Source: Cellulosilyticum ruminicola JCM 14822 (GTDB lineage: Bacteria; Bacillota; Clostridia; Lachnospirales; Cellulosilyticaceae). Taken from it: a DNA stretch of 64,000 bases. Below the pieces are notes generated by a model. The model was not told the DNA's origin, searched no databases, and worked only from the letters and a program-made list of their open reading frames with translations. Shown piece by piece: positions 62,832-64,000 of this stretch. Position numbers and translations under genes: made by a program. Position 1 is the first letter of the stretch. Every line of letters starts with the position of its first letter. The stretch is taken from assembly GCF_001311925.1 (NCBI RefSeq), contig NZ_BBCG01000003.1:1-64000 (forward strand), in the 5' to 3' direction.

Positions 62832-62973
62832 ATTAACAAACCTCCTAATTGGTTTTATATTGTCATATATAAGATTTTTAATATTATTATAGCATAACTT
62901 GTATTTTTAATAAAGGCTTTATGCATTTTAGCTACCTTATTTTGGTTTTCCAAAAATAATCTTAAAACATTAC

Positions 62974-63002
62974 TTGAATTCTATAAAATAATCTGTTACA
63001 AT
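62974..63002 (+). promoter_or_regulatory. Promoter of rpmB
   Basis: TTGAAT (62974-62979) and TACAAT (62997-63002) are 17 bases apart, close to consensus, 43 bases before the rpmB start. Confidence 0.7.
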
Positions 63003-63044
63003 AAATCGTGTTATGTCACGGATTAATATAAGGAGGTGCTCAAA

Positions 63045-63230
63045 ATGGCAAAATGCGAAATCTGTTCTAAAGACGTACATTTCGGTATCAAAGTTAGCCA
63101 CTCTCATAGAAGATCTAACAAAATGTGGAAATCTAACGTAAGAAAAGTTAGAGTTAACCAAAACGGAGCTGTTAAAACAATGAACGTATGTACTCGTTGT
63201 TTACGTTCTAACTTAGTATCACGTGCTTAA
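63045..63230 (+). CDS. rpmB: 50S ribosomal protein L28
   Basis: Structural protein of the large ribosomal subunit, 61 residues. MAKCEICSKDVHFGIKVSHS and a C-terminal VCTRCLRSN give two CxxC pairs, the zinc-binding form of L28. AAGGAGG is 8 bases upstream of ATG 63045, which rules out the earlier in-frame ATG at 63036. It is followed by a terminator, so it is single. Its place opposite yloU and near thiN matches Bacillus. Confidence 0.96.
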   Translation: MAKCEICSKDVHFGIKVSHSHRRSNKMWKSNVRKVRVNQNGAVKTMNVCTRCLRSNLVSRA

Positions 63231-63260
63231 TTTGATAGTAAGTATATATTTATAAAAATT

Positions 63261-63288
63261 GGACATCCATTGTGGGTGTCCTTTTTTA
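63261..63288 (+). terminator. Terminator of rpmB
   Basis: GGACATCC and GGGTGTCC form a hairpin around attgt, followed by TTTTTTATT. Confidence 0.85.
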
Positions 63289-63389
63289 TTTTATCCATTT
63301 TTATGTTTTTTATACACAGAAGGAGTTCTCCCTTTTCTGCAACTTATCTTATTAAAAAATATATTGTACTACATGATTATATAATGGAA

Positions 63390-63428
63390 AAAGGTAGTGT
63401 TACTCATTAAGTATCACTACCTTTTTAA
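63390..63428. terminator. Terminator of thiN
   Basis: aaaggtagtgttact and its imperfect complement agtatcactaccttttt form a hairpin, 27 bases past the thiN stop. Confidence 0.75.
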
Positions 63429-63454
63429 GGCTTTCGCTTTGTTAAACGTACTTT

Positions 63455-64000
63455 TTAATCGTTTGCTAAAATAACTAATAGAAATCCTGCTTTTACTTTA
63501 ATTATAGCTTTTGAACTTGTCATATAATTACTTACACCTATTGAACTTCCAACCCATAATGTATCTTCTGATAAACTATAGGCAAGACCTATTGTAGATA
63601 TTCCCTCTACTTTTTCACTAAAAGGAATCAAACTCACTAACTGTCCTATTTGCCCCTTTAGCTCAATCATATTATCTACAAGCATTACTGTATTTTTCTC
63701 ATTCATAAGTGTCACTTTTACCCCTTGTTTTAAAGCACTATAAAGTAAATGAACGTTGCCTAATGTATGATCAAGCCTTGATCCCACAGCACCCCAAATA
63801 ACTACTTCAGTAGCACCTTCCTCGATAGCATAACGTAACGCAAGCTCTGTATCAGTTTCATCTTTATGAGTTGAAAAACGATGTATTGGAACGTTTAAGT
63901 CTTCATAATACATAAGATCTAACATATTCGTACTGTCAAAATCCCCCACAATAAGGTGAGGGATTAGATTAAGTTTGCGGCAATGCTTCATACCAGCATC
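63455..64000 (-). CDS. thiN: Thiamine pyrophosphokinase (partial at window edge)
   Basis: Converts thiamine to thiamine pyrophosphate. The visible part has LIVGDFDS, the catalytic STHKDETDTELAL, and GAVGSRLDHTLGN, all standard for the family, and the C-terminal beta-domain is complete to the stop at 63455. The frame continues off the right edge (residues DAG precede the first Met at 63991), so roughly the first 30 residues are outside. thiN near rpmB is the usual Firmicutes order. Confidence 0.93.
   Translation of the reverse strand, partial: DAGMKHCRKLNLIPHLIVGDFDSTNMLDLMYYEDLNVPIHRFSTHKDETDTELALRYAIEEGATEVVIWGAVGSRLDHTLGNVHLLYSALKQGVKVTLMNEKNTVMLVDNMIELKGQIGQLVSLIPFSEKVEGISTIGLAYSLSEDTLWVGSSIGVSNYMTSSKAIIKVKAGFLLVILAND

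Overview
The window looks like the chromosome of a low-GC, spore-forming, polysaccharide-degrading Clostridia species (Lachnospiraceae or Cellulosilyticum-like). The evidence is AT-rich intergenic DNA, strong AGGAGG-type ribosome binding sites, a prkA-yhbH-spoVR sporulation cluster, an S-layer-anchored galactanase, and the Firmicutes rpmB-yloU-fakA-recG-rsmD-coaD block. Most genes lie on the minus strand. The taxon is an inference; no rRNA gene or other decisive marker is present.

Layout. 1-11,000: a complete pyrimidine operon read leftward, pyrB-pyrC-pyrF-carA-carB-pyrK-pyrD-pyrE. It is preceded by a promoter and a leader that looks like a PyrR-type attenuator (binding loop, antiterminator, terminator). 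A hairpin-shaped repeat pair sits between pyrD and pyrE. 11,000-20,350: a thymidine-kinase-like gene, a precorrin-2 dehydrogenase, an acidic amino acid/dicarboxylate symporter (+), an internally deleted IS relic with 14-bp inverted repeats, guaB, a decayed chemotaxis receptor, and fabV with a small partner gene. 20,500-30,500: a galactan-utilisation operon with its own LacI regulator, binding protein, two permeases, a GH35 beta-galactosidase and a GH53 endo-galactanase carrying SLH repeats. The ABC ATPase is missing and is presumably shared. 30,750-36,360: a D-aminopeptidase, pepF (+), a divergent CorA-like membrane protein, an Asn/Tyr-rich small protein and a WalJ-like metallo-hydrolase. 36,480-40,890: spoVR, yhbH, prkA. 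40,980-47,435: a decaying maltodextrin locus with intact malQ and glgP, a 5'-truncated malG and a broken GH13 amylase. 47,766-53,700: a lipoprotein, recU, a TPR-like protein (+), relics of an AraC regulator and a GH127-like hydrolase, then an rluA-family/membrane protein/SDR operon. 53,840-64,000: an M16C protease, a coiled-coil protein, coaD, rsmD, recG, fakA, yloU, rpmB (+) and the edge of thiN.

Many otherwise well-conserved genes carry exactly one small indel, usually a missing base in a short homopolymer: pyrD, the pyrK start, the GH53 and GH35 genes, spoVR, the lipoprotein signal peptide and the SDR. This pattern is most simply explained by sequencing or assembly error. True decay is better supported for the chemotaxis receptor, the amylase and the AraC/GH127 relics, which also carry in-frame stops or large deletions. 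The most interesting candidates are the pyr leader attenuator, the hairpin element pair inside the pyr operon, a -1 slippery heptamer at the catalytic/anchoring boundary of the GH53 enzyme, the Asn-rich protein and the divergent CorA-like protein.
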